Shown: piece after piece, positions 34,082 to 42,954 of the stretch
How positions within the stretch are numbered: position 1 is the first letter of the stretch
How the letters are laid out: every line of letters starts with the position of its first letter
Assembly (NCBI GenBank): GCA_018658605.1
Contig: JABHUV010000201.1
Location: 1 to 50,477 of the forward strand
DNA length: 50,477 nt
DNA from: Planctomycetaceae bacterium
GTDB lineage: Bacteria; Planctomycetota; Planctomycetia; Pirellulales; Pirellulaceae
Reading direction: 5' to 3'
The notes under the pieces: generated by a model
Databases searched by the model: none
What the model saw: only the letters and a program-made list of their open reading frames with translations
What the model was told of the DNA's origin: nothing
Made by a program: the position numbers and the translations under genes

Positions 34082-34127
34082 GGCCTACTGCCCGTAAAGC
34101 CAGATATGGCGGCGCGGGCATTAGGCC
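34082..34127. terminator. Long hairpin between convergent genes
   Basis: Arms at 34082-34094 and 34115-34127 pair in 12 of 13 positions (GGCCTACTGCCCG against CGGGCATTAGGCC), and the 20-nt loop holds a further GCCA/TGGC stem. It lies between two convergent stop codons, so a bidirectional terminator is the simplest reading. No T-rich tail is present on either side. Confidence 0.55.
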
Positions 34128-34167
34128 GGATTTGACTGACGATAAAAATAGATGGTAGTCCAGGTAC

Positions 34168-35157
34168 CTATTGCAATTTACCGAGTTTGATTTCGATGAC
34201 TCGTTCGTTGCTCCCGTCGGGATTGCGTAGCGTAGCTTGAATAAGATCACCAGGCTTGTGACTTCGGATAATTTCCACAAATGTGTCGCGAGTTTCAATG
34301 ATACTGCCATCGATATGCGTCAGAATTGTATCTGTGGGAATGTTGGCGGTATCGAGTGGCGACTCGTTCAGCACGACTTTGATAACCACGCCGCGTATGC
34401 CACGGGAAACATTCTGAAGATATTCAGGTGTTTGCTCGGATAACTCTTCTACGGCAAACCCGGCGGTGGGTGTTTGTACTGAGCGTGGACTGTCCACTAG
34501 ATCTTTGATTGCAGAATAGGGTGAGGCAAAGGCAACACCTTGCGGTGCTTTATTGGCCCACAGCATAGAGGATTGTATTCCAACGTAGTGCCCCCAGCCG
34601 TTAACCCATACGGCTCCAGAAGTTCCGTGAGGTGAAGCGGATTGAATATAGAATACCTGAATATAATGTGGATTGAGAAACTCGGCCGATGGTTTGGCTT
34701 TGGATACTGTACCGCTGAAGAGTAAGCGGTGTCGAAATAACGGTGTCCCGATCATATAAACTCGGCTACCCGTTACTAGTGGGCGTTTGGACGGCAAAAG
34801 AAAAGGGTATCCACCAGCGCGCGGATCCATCTTTAACAAGAGGACATCGTGGCCGGCATCTTTGGCATAAACGGTTACGGGAATACGTTGGTTATCAAAC
34901 ATTAGTATTTCGATGGTTGCGTTCTGATTTGTCACAACGTGTGCGGCGGTGGCCACGATTCCGGTTTCGGAAATGATTGCTCCAGAGCCACTCATTCTTC
35001 CGTTTACCAAAATTTCAACGACGGCATGGTCAATTCGCTCTGCCAGTCGCTCCGGAGATAACTCGCGGCCTTGCGCTTGTGCCGCAGAGGGGTGTATCAA
35101 AAACCAGCATATCGTTGAGATTATAAGGGCAAAAGGCATGTCTGATTTTCGCAACAT
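34168..35157 (-). CDS. Trypsin-like serine protease with PDZ domain (HtrA/Deg-like)
   Basis: 329 aa with a signal peptide (about 1-28). The protease domain (about 35-215) shows a catalytic triad H73 (TAAHVV), D104 (GHDVLLLKM) and S180 (HGTSGAVW). The active-site loop departs from the usual GNSGGP but keeps the nucleophile and preceding glycine. A PDZ domain follows (about 240-320: GIRGVVIKVVLNESPLDTANIP, DTILTHIDG). It is shorter than DegP, with one PDZ. The role is likely periplasmic protein quality control or specific cleavage. It is monocistronic, convergent with the oxidoreductase gene. Confidence 0.9.
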   Translation of the reverse strand: MLRKSDMPFALIISTICWFLIHPSAAQAQGRELSPERLAERIDHAVVEILVNGRMSGSGAIISETGIVATAAHVVTNQNATIEILMFDNQRIPVTVYAKDAGHDVLLLKMDPRAGGYPFLLPSKRPLVTGSRVYMIGTPLFRHRLLFSGTVSKAKPSAEFLNPHYIQVFYIQSASPHGTSGAVWVNGWGHYVGIQSSMLWANKAPQGVAFASPYSAIKDLVDSPRSVQTPTAGFAVEELSEQTPEYLQNVSRGIRGVVIKVVLNESPLDTANIPTDTILTHIDGSIIETRDTFVEIIRSHKPGDLIQATLRNPDGSNERVIEIKLGKLQ

Positions 35158-35377
35158 AATAATTCAATCTAAATAGCGGGTGGATTAGTGGCGGGCAAAA
35201 GTAATTTTCGCGCCGTAAAGAATTTAATTTTAATGAAACGCGTTACCCTAAGTCTTATTTGGATATCCTAACAATCCGTCGATGTAGCGACAAGTCAAAA
35301 CTAGGCTAGCGTCGGCGGACACTGTAATCGATCCATGAATATTGGTAAAATATTACGATGTTGATGCTTTTACGGCT

Positions 35378-35407
35378 TTGGCTACCCTTTTCCAAAATTG
35401 TTATAGT
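35378..35407 (+). promoter_or_regulatory. Possible sigma-70 promoter for the SbcD/YhaN-like operon
   Basis: TTGGCT at 35378-35383 and TATAGT at 35402-35407 with an 18-bp spacer, about 26 bp upstream of the ATG at 35433, in AT-rich sequence. Confidence 0.4.
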
Positions 35408-35432
35408 CCATTAGAGTACGGCGTATCCGCAG

Positions 35433-36686
35433 ATGAAAATACTAATGACCGGTGACCTACACATGGGTCGAGGGTCTTCTAAATTCTCCGAAATGGAATC
35501 GCAGACATCGATCGGCTGTTGGCAAGCGATTGTGGAAGAGGCTCTCAATCGATCCGTCGATTTGGTGCTGTTGAGTGGTGATGTTGTTGATCGCAAAAAT
35601 TGCTATTTCGAATCTTATATGCCGTTGCAAACGGGCATCGCTCGCCTAGCAAATAATGGAGTCACGACAATCGCGGTTGCCGGTAATCATGATTTTAGTG
35701 TATTGCCAAATCTCACCAATGACATTGACAAAAAAATGTTCCGATTGTTAGGACTTGGCGGTGTGTGGGAGCAATTTGAGTTTGAATGTGATGGCAAAAC
35801 TCTAGGCATCACGGGATGGTCGTTTCCCGAGTCACACGTTGAAATTACACCATTGGATTCTTTTCCGGACGTGATCAATTCATGCGATTACCACATTGCG
35901 ATGGTACATGGTGACCTTAATGCGACTGTTAGTAAATACGCTCCTTTGTCGTTAAGCAGAATAGATGAATTGTCAGACTATCACTGGTTGTTGGGGCATG
36001 TTCATAAACCCCAGTTGACCCACACCCAAAACGAACGGTGGGTGCTCTATCCTGGTTCACCGCAAGCGCTTGATCCCGGTGAACCCCACCACCACGGAGT
36101 ATGGCTGTGGGAACCGGGCCAAAAGGCCGAACCGGAAATGTTACCGATGTCCAGTGTCTGTTACGAACCCCTGACCATCGACGTCAGTAACTGTGGGGAC
36201 GCTGATGAGATTGTGGGTTATGTAATCCGTGAAATTAAAAACAACGCAGAGTCATTGAAAAACGCCGCTCATCAACGAATGCGGGCGGTAAATTATCGAA
36301 TCAATATCATAGGTGAGTGTGATAATCCAGCGGAAGTCGAAAAGGAACTCCTATCTCAATCCCGAAACTTGCCCTTTGAAGACGTACAGACATCCGTTGA
36401 ACATTTACGATTCAATGTTTTGCCGCGTTTAGATAAGGCCGAACTGCGGGTACAAAAAACGGTTTTGGCTCGTGCATTCAACTTGTTAGAAAGCCTTGAA
36501 GCAGGCGATTACAATGCTGAAATTGAACAGTTGTTGAGACAAATTCAGCAACGCTGTTCGCAACACGCAGGAAGATATCATAGTATCGATACCGCGCATG
36601 AGCTACAACACGCGGAGATAGTGAACATCGCTAAAAATCAACTCACTCAAATAGTCTCCGATTTAAGGAGCCAGCCAGATGCGTAA
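35433..36686 (+). CDS. SbcD/YhaO-like metallophosphoesterase (DNA exonuclease subunit)
   Basis: 417 aa, cytoplasmic. The five Mre11/SbcD-type phosphoesterase motifs are intact: TGDLHMGR, LSGDVVDR, VAGNHDF, MVHGDLN and GHVHKPQ, followed by a capping region with YPGSPQALDPGEPHHHG. The last 150 residues are helical and likely contact the ATPase partner. Its stop overlaps the start of the SMC-like gene by 8 bp (ATGCGTAA), so the two subunits are translationally coupled. It is closer to B. subtilis YhaO than to classical SbcD in gene pairing and partner type. Expected function is Mn-dependent nuclease activity on DNA ends or hairpins. Confidence 0.9.
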   Translation: MKILMTGDLHMGRGSSKFSEMESQTSIGCWQAIVEEALNRSVDLVLLSGDVVDRKNCYFESYMPLQTGIARLANNGVTTIAVAGNHDFSVLPNLTNDIDKKMFRLLGLGGVWEQFEFECDGKTLGITGWSFPESHVEITPLDSFPDVINSCDYHIAMVHGDLNATVSKYAPLSLSRIDELSDYHWLLGHVHKPQLTHTQNERWVLYPGSPQALDPGEPHHHGVWLWEPGQKAEPEMLPMSSVCYEPLTIDVSNCGDADEIVGYVIREIKNNAESLKNAAHQRMRAVNYRINIIGECDNPAEVEKELLSQSRNLPFEDVQTSVEHLRFNVLPRLDKAELRVQKTVLARAFNLLESLEAGDYNAEIEQLLRQIQQRCSQHAGRYHSIDTAHELQHAEIVNIAKNQLTQIVSDLRSQPDA

Positions 36687-39600
36687 CCAGAATCTTCTGT
36701 TCAAATCGTTGTCGGTGAATAATGCTCGGGGAATACGACGTGGTCGTGGCTTTCGTTGTGATGATTTAGCTCAGGTTAATATTATTTACGGTTCCAATGG
36801 AATTGGCAAAAGCACCGCGGGGTTGGCACTGATGGCGCTGTTGGCGCCTGCTGAGGGTAAGCTAGGTGATAATTGTGATGTTGCCGGCGTAATCGAAGTT
36901 GATCAACAAACGCTTGACTTGGCTGTTCGCGGAAAGGATGGATCGGCGTTTTCGGCAGACAAGGCAATTTCGTACCCTAGATTTACAAGTACTGATCAGT
37001 TGACGCGTTACCGCTTGGCGCTGGAAGAGTTAATTCAGTCGGACGATGTCGAGTTCGCTGCGATTATTGCCAAAGAGACTCGTGGCGGATTTGATTTAGA
37101 AGAAATAGTGTCACGACGAAAATATAAGCTTCGACCTTCCACGCCCAAAGCAATGCAGACCAAGTTGGAGCAACAAAGAACACATTGTGCGGAATTACGA
37201 CGTAAGCAGGAAACATTGGTCTCGTGGGCGGATACTCTTACTGATTTGAATGAGCAGAAGCTTTCACTAATAGCTGCTCGCGATGAGCTTCCGGCGATAG
37301 AAGCGGTGCGTCGTATTCGAGAACACCAATTGGTGCTTGATGACACGTTAAATTTATTATCCCCATTTCCAGATGTAATGGAATTGCTTTCCGGAAACGA
37401 TAGTGAATTTATCACTAAGAAGAAAGAGTTGCGCGAGTCGGTAAATGCCGAAGTTGAAGAATTGCAAAAGCGTATAGTAGAGCTTGAAAAGGAAGTCGAG
37501 TCTGGTGAGAACCTTGAGGTCGTCGAACAAGCTGAGATTGACCGACTCAAATTGGACCACGCAGACTACCGAGGATTGGTTACAAAACGCGCGGATTTAG
37601 GGAATTCTATTTCCGCAATAACCGCCGAAGCGGATGCTTGTTTAGAAGCATATGCCCAGACGGTATCAGCGGACGTTGCAAAACAATTTGATGGTATAGG
37701 TTGGACACAAATCGAGAGCCTGTGGGCACAAGAAATTCAGTATCGCGATCAACGCGATGCGGCTCAAAGGTTAGTCGAAGTATTCCAGCAGGATGGTGAA
37801 ACCTCACAGTTGCAGGAATCGTGGTTGGAATTAAAGCAGGATATTGAATCGTTGCACCAGTGGCTGCGGTTGCCTAGTGGCGGCGGGTTAGTCCAGGGGA
37901 AGTTTTACAATATGATTCCGCTAATATCGATCGTTGGCATGGCTGTAGTAATGGTCATCTTGGCCAATACATCGCATGTAGGATGGTTGACCTTGCTCAG
38001 CATACCTTTGGGCCTAGGCGTTTGGTTGGTTAAGGGAAGGATGGCAGAAAAATTAGGCAGCCAACGTAAAGCAATCCAGCGGCATTGTGAATCCATGATG
38101 CCCATTGACGTTTGGGACGATACCAATGTGGAGATATTAGTCGAATCAAAATACAAAAAACAGGGAGAGCTAGCGACTCAAATAGCAAAATCACAGAATT
38201 CGGACGCTGCGACAATGCAATTGGAAAATGCAATACGACAGCATCAAGAATCAGTCGACGCAATCCAAAAATGGGCAAGTTCATTAGATTTGAACTGGAA
38301 TGCGTTGGGACCATTCCATTTTGTCGATGTGTTTCGGGCCATCAATCGACGTAACGAACTTGTGAGTACCTTGCAGGGACTGCGCGCCGAGTTGGAAAAA
38401 ATCGACTCGGATCTATCGCAGTCGCGGACAGCGATGATAACTATCCTTAAATCGTGGGGATACTCTGTTGGCCAATCTGTGGATAATTTGTCACCAGATA
38501 TTATGGAGTTCGAACAGGTTTTGCAACGGCGGCGTGATTGCCTTAGTGAGCTTGTGCATCTCCGCACCCAAGTTGAAACATTGGGAGGAATAGCACAGGA
38601 GTGCACCGATGACATCAGCAGCGTCTGTAATAAGTTGGGAGTCGAGGATGGTGCATTAGGTGCCATTGTTGAGTTGGAGAAGCAGTTAGATTCCTACAAC
38701 GCTTTAGTTAAAAAACGGATTGGGCAAGAGACACTAATTAGCGGTGAGGAGGCTCGAGCAAACACCGTCAGCGGCGCCGTTGATTGGTCAGAGTTGGAAT
38801 TGCAAGAGAAGGAAGAGTATGCCACACAAGCTGAGGGGAAACTCAATGAGTTGCGAGACCAGATTTCCACTAATATGGGAAAAATAAGCGCCGCCGGAGA
38901 ATCCAGTGAATTGTCCGAAGCCCTAGCCAAAGCTGAGTCAATCGAGCAAGAATTGATTGATGACCGGGACGCAGCATTTAAGGGAATTATTGGACGGACT
39001 TTTGTTGACTGGCTGGCAGAGGAATCGACGAGTGACCGTACGTCGGATGTATTCGTAGAAGCTTCTTTAATGCTGAAAAAAATCACCAAAGGCCAGTTAA
39101 CACTCGGGGTATCTCAGACCGGCCAAGAAGAGTTTTTTGTAACAGCGCCGGGTAATGAGAGACGCGAATTAGATCAATTATCTGTTGGTGAACGAGTTCA
39201 AGTATTACTGTCGATTCGGATGGCGTTTTTAAGTCATTCAGAACAAGCGATGTTACCACTGGTGTTGGATGAGACATTGGGAACGTCTGATGACGAACGG
39301 GCACATGATATTATTAACTCAGTACTAGAACTCGCATCGCTCGGTCGTCAGGTATTCTACTTTACGGCTCAGACGGATGAAGTCGCTAAGTGGAAATTGT
39401 TATTGAAGCAACATTCCGGATTGGAGTCGCGCTTTATCAATCTCGACGCTCAATTGGACAACGCGATTGGAAAGGAAATCCCTCAGGCCGATGCATTTTC
39501 GTTAGCCGCCAGGATTGAAGCGCCGGAAGACTGCAGCCATCAAGAATTTGGTGAGCAGCTTGGGGTGCGCCGACCCATATTGTTTCCCTACAATCCACCC

Positions 39601-40140
39601 GATTTACATTTATGGTATTTGATTGAAGATTTAGACCTGCTGTACTCTTGCATACAAATCCGAGTGATGACTTGGGGGAGTTTACAACAAGTGATGAAAC
39701 ATAATGCCTCTGACGTCTCGTTCATTAATGAACAGCAATTCATGACGCTTCAAGCGCGTGCTGCAGCGGTGGCTAATGCGGTGATTCACTGGAGTGTCGG
39801 GCGGGCAGCATTGATTACACGGGAAGATTTACAGGAGAGTGGTGCGGTTTCCAATACTTTTATGGAACGCATATGGAAAGTCGCCGATAGAGTCGAGCAT
39901 TGCGGGGCGTCGTTAATTAAAGAGTTGCGGGGCGAATCGCGTCCAAAACAATGGAGTGATAGTAAAACAGACAAACTCGAGGATTATTTATGTCGAATAT
40001 TGAAAATTGATACGGTGGCTCGACAAACCCCGGACGAAATTTATTCTCGCGCAGCCATTGCCTTGGAAGCACAAGGCGAGCGTTTGACAAATAATGAGAA
40101 TTGGCTGCATTGGATGCTGGAAAATATTCTCCGTGCGTAA
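36679..40140 (+). CDS. YhaN/SbcC-like SMC-type ATPase with membrane hairpin and extra C-terminal domain
   Basis: 1153 aa. Walker A is G38-SNGIGKST. Coiled coils span about 150-390 and 470-790, interrupted at about 409-454 by two hydrophobic segments (MIPLISIVGMAVVMVILAN and VGWLTLLSIPLGLGVWLV) that look like a transmembrane hairpin, as in YhaN rather than the CxxC zinc hook of SbcC/Rad50; no CxxC is present at the apex. The ABC signature LSVGERVQ lies at about 834, and Walker B LPLVLDETLG at about 859. Residues about 930-1153 form an additional largely helical domain after the ATPase head that I cannot assign. Ribosome binding site AAGGAGCC precedes the ATG. It should form a membrane-tethered nuclease complex with the upstream phosphoesterase. 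Confidence 0.88.
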   Translation: MRNQNLLFKSLSVNNARGIRRGRGFRCDDLAQVNIIYGSNGIGKSTAGLALMALLAPAEGKLGDNCDVAGVIEVDQQTLDLAVRGKDGSAFSADKAISYPRFTSTDQLTRYRLALEELIQSDDVEFAAIIAKETRGGFDLEEIVSRRKYKLRPSTPKAMQTKLEQQRTHCAELRRKQETLVSWADTLTDLNEQKLSLIAARDELPAIEAVRRIREHQLVLDDTLNLLSPFPDVMELLSGNDSEFITKKKELRESVNAEVEELQKRIVELEKEVESGENLEVVEQAEIDRLKLDHADYRGLVTKRADLGNSISAITAEADACLEAYAQTVSADVAKQFDGIGWTQIESLWAQEIQYRDQRDAAQRLVEVFQQDGETSQLQESWLELKQDIESLHQWLRLPSGGGLVQGKFYNMIPLISIVGMAVVMVILANTSHVGWLTLLSIPLGLGVWLVKGRMAEKLGSQRKAIQRHCESMMPIDVWDDTNVEILVESKYKKQGELATQIAKSQNSDAATMQLENAIRQHQESVDAIQKWASSLDLNWNALGPFHFVDVFRAINRRNELVSTLQGLRAELEKIDSDLSQSRTAMITILKSWGYSVGQSVDNLSPDIMEFEQVLQRRRDCLSELVHLRTQVETLGGIAQECTDDISSVCNKLGVEDGALGAIVELEKQLDSYNALVKKRIGQETLISGEEARANTVSGAVDWSELELQEKEEYATQAEGKLNELRDQISTNMGKISAAGESSELSEALAKAESIEQELIDDRDAAFKGIIGRTFVDWLAEESTSDRTSDVFVEASLMLKKITKGQLTLGVSQTGQEEFFVTAPGNERRELDQLSVGERVQVLLSIRMAFLSHSEQAMLPLVLDETLGTSDDERAHDIINSVLELASLGRQVFYFTAQTDEVAKWKLLLKQHSGLESRFINLDAQLDNAIGKEIPQADAFSLAARIEAPEDCSHQEFGEQLGVRRPILFPYNPPDLHLWYLIEDLDLLYSCIQIRVMTWGSLQQVMKHNASDVSFINEQQFMTLQARAAAVANAVIHWSVGRAALITREDLQESGAVSNTFMERIWKVADRVEHCGASLIKELRGESRPKQWSDSKTDKLEDYLCRILKIDTVARQTPDEIYSRAAIALEAQGERLTNNENWLHWMLENILRA

Positions 40141-40277
40141 TGACACGTGTGGGAACACAAGACGCTGAAGCGTGATAAGGTCGGCGCGGCAGTAATTCCC
40201 CTAATATTGAAAAACCAGCGGCATTTTGTAGCGACCATGGAAAACCGTAAATTTCTGTGAATTGCCTCTGATGGGGG

Positions 40278-40283
40278 TATAAT
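40278..40283 (+). promoter_or_regulatory. -10 box upstream of the secreted protein at 40328
   Basis: TATAAT at 40278-40283 within GGGGGTATAATGAGG, about 45 bp before the ATG. No convincing -35 hexamer. A GAGGAAG ribosome binding site precedes the start codon. Confidence 0.45.
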
Positions 40284-40327
40284 GAGGATGCTAATCTGAT
40301 GTTTACCACAGCGGTCGAGGAAGCAGT

Positions 40328-41926
40328 ATGAAAATCATTGGGGAATACCTTGTAATTTTGTTTGTTTGTGTGGCAATATCTAACCAACAGCTGATGGCCC
40401 AGCGATGGGAACCAGCTACTAGTACGCAAATTGAGTTGGCTAAAAATCTCCATCAGTGGCTCAAAAGCGGCAATCAAAAAGCCATCTTGGATAGGTACTT
40501 GCAGCCTGCTGAGTTATCTAAGCTTGTAAAAAAACAAGAAGATAATCTCGCTCCTGATTTGTTAATAGATGTACTTAAGCTGATTGGGGATGTTCCTATC
40601 AAGAAAGGCGATGAGACGGTCAATCATATTCTTGGCGGTGGGAAGAAAATGGTTGATTGGTCACGTGTTTATCTGAAATATGTTTGGCAGGAATCCTTAG
40701 TAAAGACTGCCGCCTTGGATTTGGATATGATCATGATTCAATTTAGCCATGGGGCAGCTAAAGTTTGGTTGCAAGTGAGCGTTGCTCGTGTTGAGGGCAG
40801 TCTTCACCTGTGTTTACTAAACGGATGGAGGATAACGCGGGATGGCGTGATTAATCTGCCGATTCCTAATTCATCTAAAGATTTGTCAAAATATGAAGCG
40901 CTCAGACGTTCAATGGAACTGGTTATTGATTTAGCACGGTTTCCCAATCCAATATCTAAAGCCGACGATAAAATTCCAGCAGGTGCGCGTGCGGCTGTCA
41001 CCGCATTTGAACGAGCGACGTCCGCTGAAGAATTAGGCCGTCATGTATTCAACTGTTGCGTCGCAAGAGATTTTAACGCGGCCGGCAAAGCGTTAGTTCC
41101 AGCCTCGGTGAATACGGGTACCGAAGGTTTGTCTGCGGGGCAGTTTGAAGTACTGGCAGCGTTAGACTTGGAAAAGCTTTACGCAAATACGATGGTGTAT
41201 TGGGGATTTCATTGGCAGGATTGCGTGATCGAAGCTGTCACGGAAAAGAACCGTAGAATTATTGTGACGTTCAACACAGTAATTCAACTTAAGGACGGGA
41301 AAATGCGGAAGGCGCAACTTGAGTTCGCAATAGATGGTTCTAAGCAGATTGATGGAGTGTGGTATCTATCTACTAGCCCGGAATATCCGACTGGAATTTC
41401 AAGAGTCACCATGCAGGGGGTTACCCTTGATGTGAGTGGCTTGGTAGAAGTATCGGGGCGGTTGACACTTGACGGGAATCCGTTGGCAAACGCCGTGATC
41501 TCTATGACTCCTTGGACTCCGATGGCACGTAATGGCAAGGCGGAACGCGGGCTAAACTCTCGCGTACCCAGTGGACGGACCAACGAAAAAGGTGAATTCA
41601 CGATGACGGTTATTTACAGTTCAGCTAGCGGCATGCCGGTTTTGTTCAGCAAAATAGCGACGAATAAGTACGTTGTGGGGGTATTCGATGGAGCACCGAT
41701 GGATTCTAAAGATTCAACGCTTGAGCTGCCATTGGCTGATCCTGTTGACACAAAGTCCGACCGCGGAACAAAAGCTGTTGTTCCCAAACGTGTCCCTCAA
41801 GTATTTGCAAATCCGTTTGGTATTAAAGGAGACGGTAAATATCTAACCGTGGATAAACCGTTAACCTCGGTGCTGATTGAATTGAACAGGGACGGAAAGA
41901 TGAAAGTTATCGCATTGTCGCCCTGA
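40328..41926 (+). CDS. Secreted protein with C-terminal Ig-like/transthyretin-like domain, unknown function
   Basis: 532 aa. MKIIGEYLVILFVCVAISNQQLMAQ is a signal peptide. Residues 25-360 form two alpha/beta parts I do not recognise. The segment from about 375 (VSGRLTLDGNPLANAVISMTP, then GRTNEKGEFTMTV) matches the carboxypeptidase-regulatory/transthyretin-like beta-sandwich widespread in planctomycete secreted proteins. The C-terminal SVLIELNRDGK is part of the same fold. It is convergent with the DUF1080 gene, 16 bp apart. Probably cell-surface or periplasmic. Confidence 0.75.
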   Translation: MKIIGEYLVILFVCVAISNQQLMAQRWEPATSTQIELAKNLHQWLKSGNQKAILDRYLQPAELSKLVKKQEDNLAPDLLIDVLKLIGDVPIKKGDETVNHILGGGKKMVDWSRVYLKYVWQESLVKTAALDLDMIMIQFSHGAAKVWLQVSVARVEGSLHLCLLNGWRITRDGVINLPIPNSSKDLSKYEALRRSMELVIDLARFPNPISKADDKIPAGARAAVTAFERATSAEELGRHVFNCCVARDFNAAGKALVPASVNTGTEGLSAGQFEVLAALDLEKLYANTMVYWGFHWQDCVIEAVTEKNRRIIVTFNTVIQLKDGKMRKAQLEFAIDGSKQIDGVWYLSTSPEYPTGISRVTMQGVTLDVSGLVEVSGRLTLDGNPLANAVISMTPWTPMARNGKAERGLNSRVPSGRTNEKGEFTMTVIYSSASGMPVLFSKIATNKYVVGVFDGAPMDSKDSTLELPLADPVDTKSDRGTKAVVPKRVPQVFANPFGIKGDGKYLTVDKPLTSVLIELNRDGKMKVIALSP

Positions 41927-41942
41927 GGGATTGGGTGAGCGT

Positions 41943-42740
41943 TTATTTGTCGAGTATTAAGATTTCGACTTTGCGGAACTCGATTGGATGACTTTCCGAT
42001 TGTAATGAAATATAACCACCCTCGAGGATTAGCGAATCGGTTTTGCGTTCAGAAATTACTCGTTTTGCATCCGCATCTCTGGGATCAAGTTGAGGTTTGC
42101 TGTACTGCAGGACCACCTTGCCGTCGAGAATATGCTTGATGATTCCGCCTCCACGGACTTCAATCTCAGCGGTGACCCATCGATCACCGCGATAAGTCGT
42201 TGATGATGACGAAATACAGTGTCGCAGTTGCAATTCGTTTTTCATTACCACATTGGTCCCAGGGGTACAGAGATTGGAGGTCGTACGGGCGCCTTCGGCG
42301 TTGCCACCAAGTAGCTGGACTTCAATGGATACTGGAAACTTTTGATCTTTCGTCATGGATTCCGGTGACTGGCCGTGGATCATGATGCCACTGTTACGAT
42401 ATGCCCAGCCTGGACCTCCTTTGGATTGCTCGCCGATAAAGCGATATTCCAGTCGCATACGGTAATGAGAATAACTGGTTTTATAGAAAATGTGGCCAAA
42501 TCGTTCTTTGTATTCGTCATACGCTTCATAGCCGACTTTCATTACACCGTCTTCGACTCGAAATGTGTTGCCAAAATTATTACCTAATTCATAACCGCGA
42601 ATTTTGGGAGTCCAACCATCAAGGTTTTTGCCGTTGAAAAGCTGATGCCATTTTTCTTCAGCCGAGGTACTGCCGACAATTATAAAGGAAACGAGCGAAA
42701 GGACTAATAATACAGCGATGTTACGGATTGCTTTTGTCAT
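41943..42740 (-). CDS. DUF1080 (3-keto-disaccharide hydrolase-like) protein, exported
   Basis: 265 aa. A signal peptide (about 1-27) is followed by WHQLFNGKNLDGWTPKIRGYELGNNFGNTFRVEDGVMKV, the DUF1080 opening. The core is RNSGIMIHGQSPESM, SIEVQLLGGNAEGARTTSNLCTPGTNV, and the ending IEFRKVEILILDK. The fold is concanavalin-like; some members cleave 3-keto-glycosides. With an exported Gfo/Idh/MocA oxidoreductase 8 kb away, oxidation-dependent glycoside cleavage is possible but not shown. It is monocistronic, divergent from the ligase gene. Confidence 0.92.
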   Translation of the reverse strand: MTKAIRNIAVLLVLSLVSFIIVGSTSAEEKWHQLFNGKNLDGWTPKIRGYELGNNFGNTFRVEDGVMKVGYEAYDEYKERFGHIFYKTSYSHYRMRLEYRFIGEQSKGGPGWAYRNSGIMIHGQSPESMTKDQKFPVSIEVQLLGGNAEGARTTSNLCTPGTNVVMKNELQLRHCISSSSTTYRGDRWVTAEIEVRGGGIIKHILDGKVVLQYSKPQLDPRDADAKRVISERKTDSLILEGGYISLQSESHPIEFRKVEILILDK

Positions 42741-42954
42741 GTGACTATGATTTCCGGCTATTTGAAAGGTGACGGTCTATTATATTGACCACTCTTGGTC
42801 GTTCCAATATCATACGTACCCGTACCATCAATTGCAACAGTCGCGCAGTTTCGGACGTTTAATGAGTGCCATTGCGATAAAAATATCCGGTAAACTAAAT
42901 TAATTGTTGCGCGGAGGCAGGTGTTCGCTTGATACACAGAAGGCAGAGGTACAA

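Noticed and set aside
39917..40477. 186-aa minus-strand ORF spanning the end of the YhaN-like gene and the start of the next
   Set aside because: Overlaps two supported genes and has no start signal or domain; considered a chance frame.
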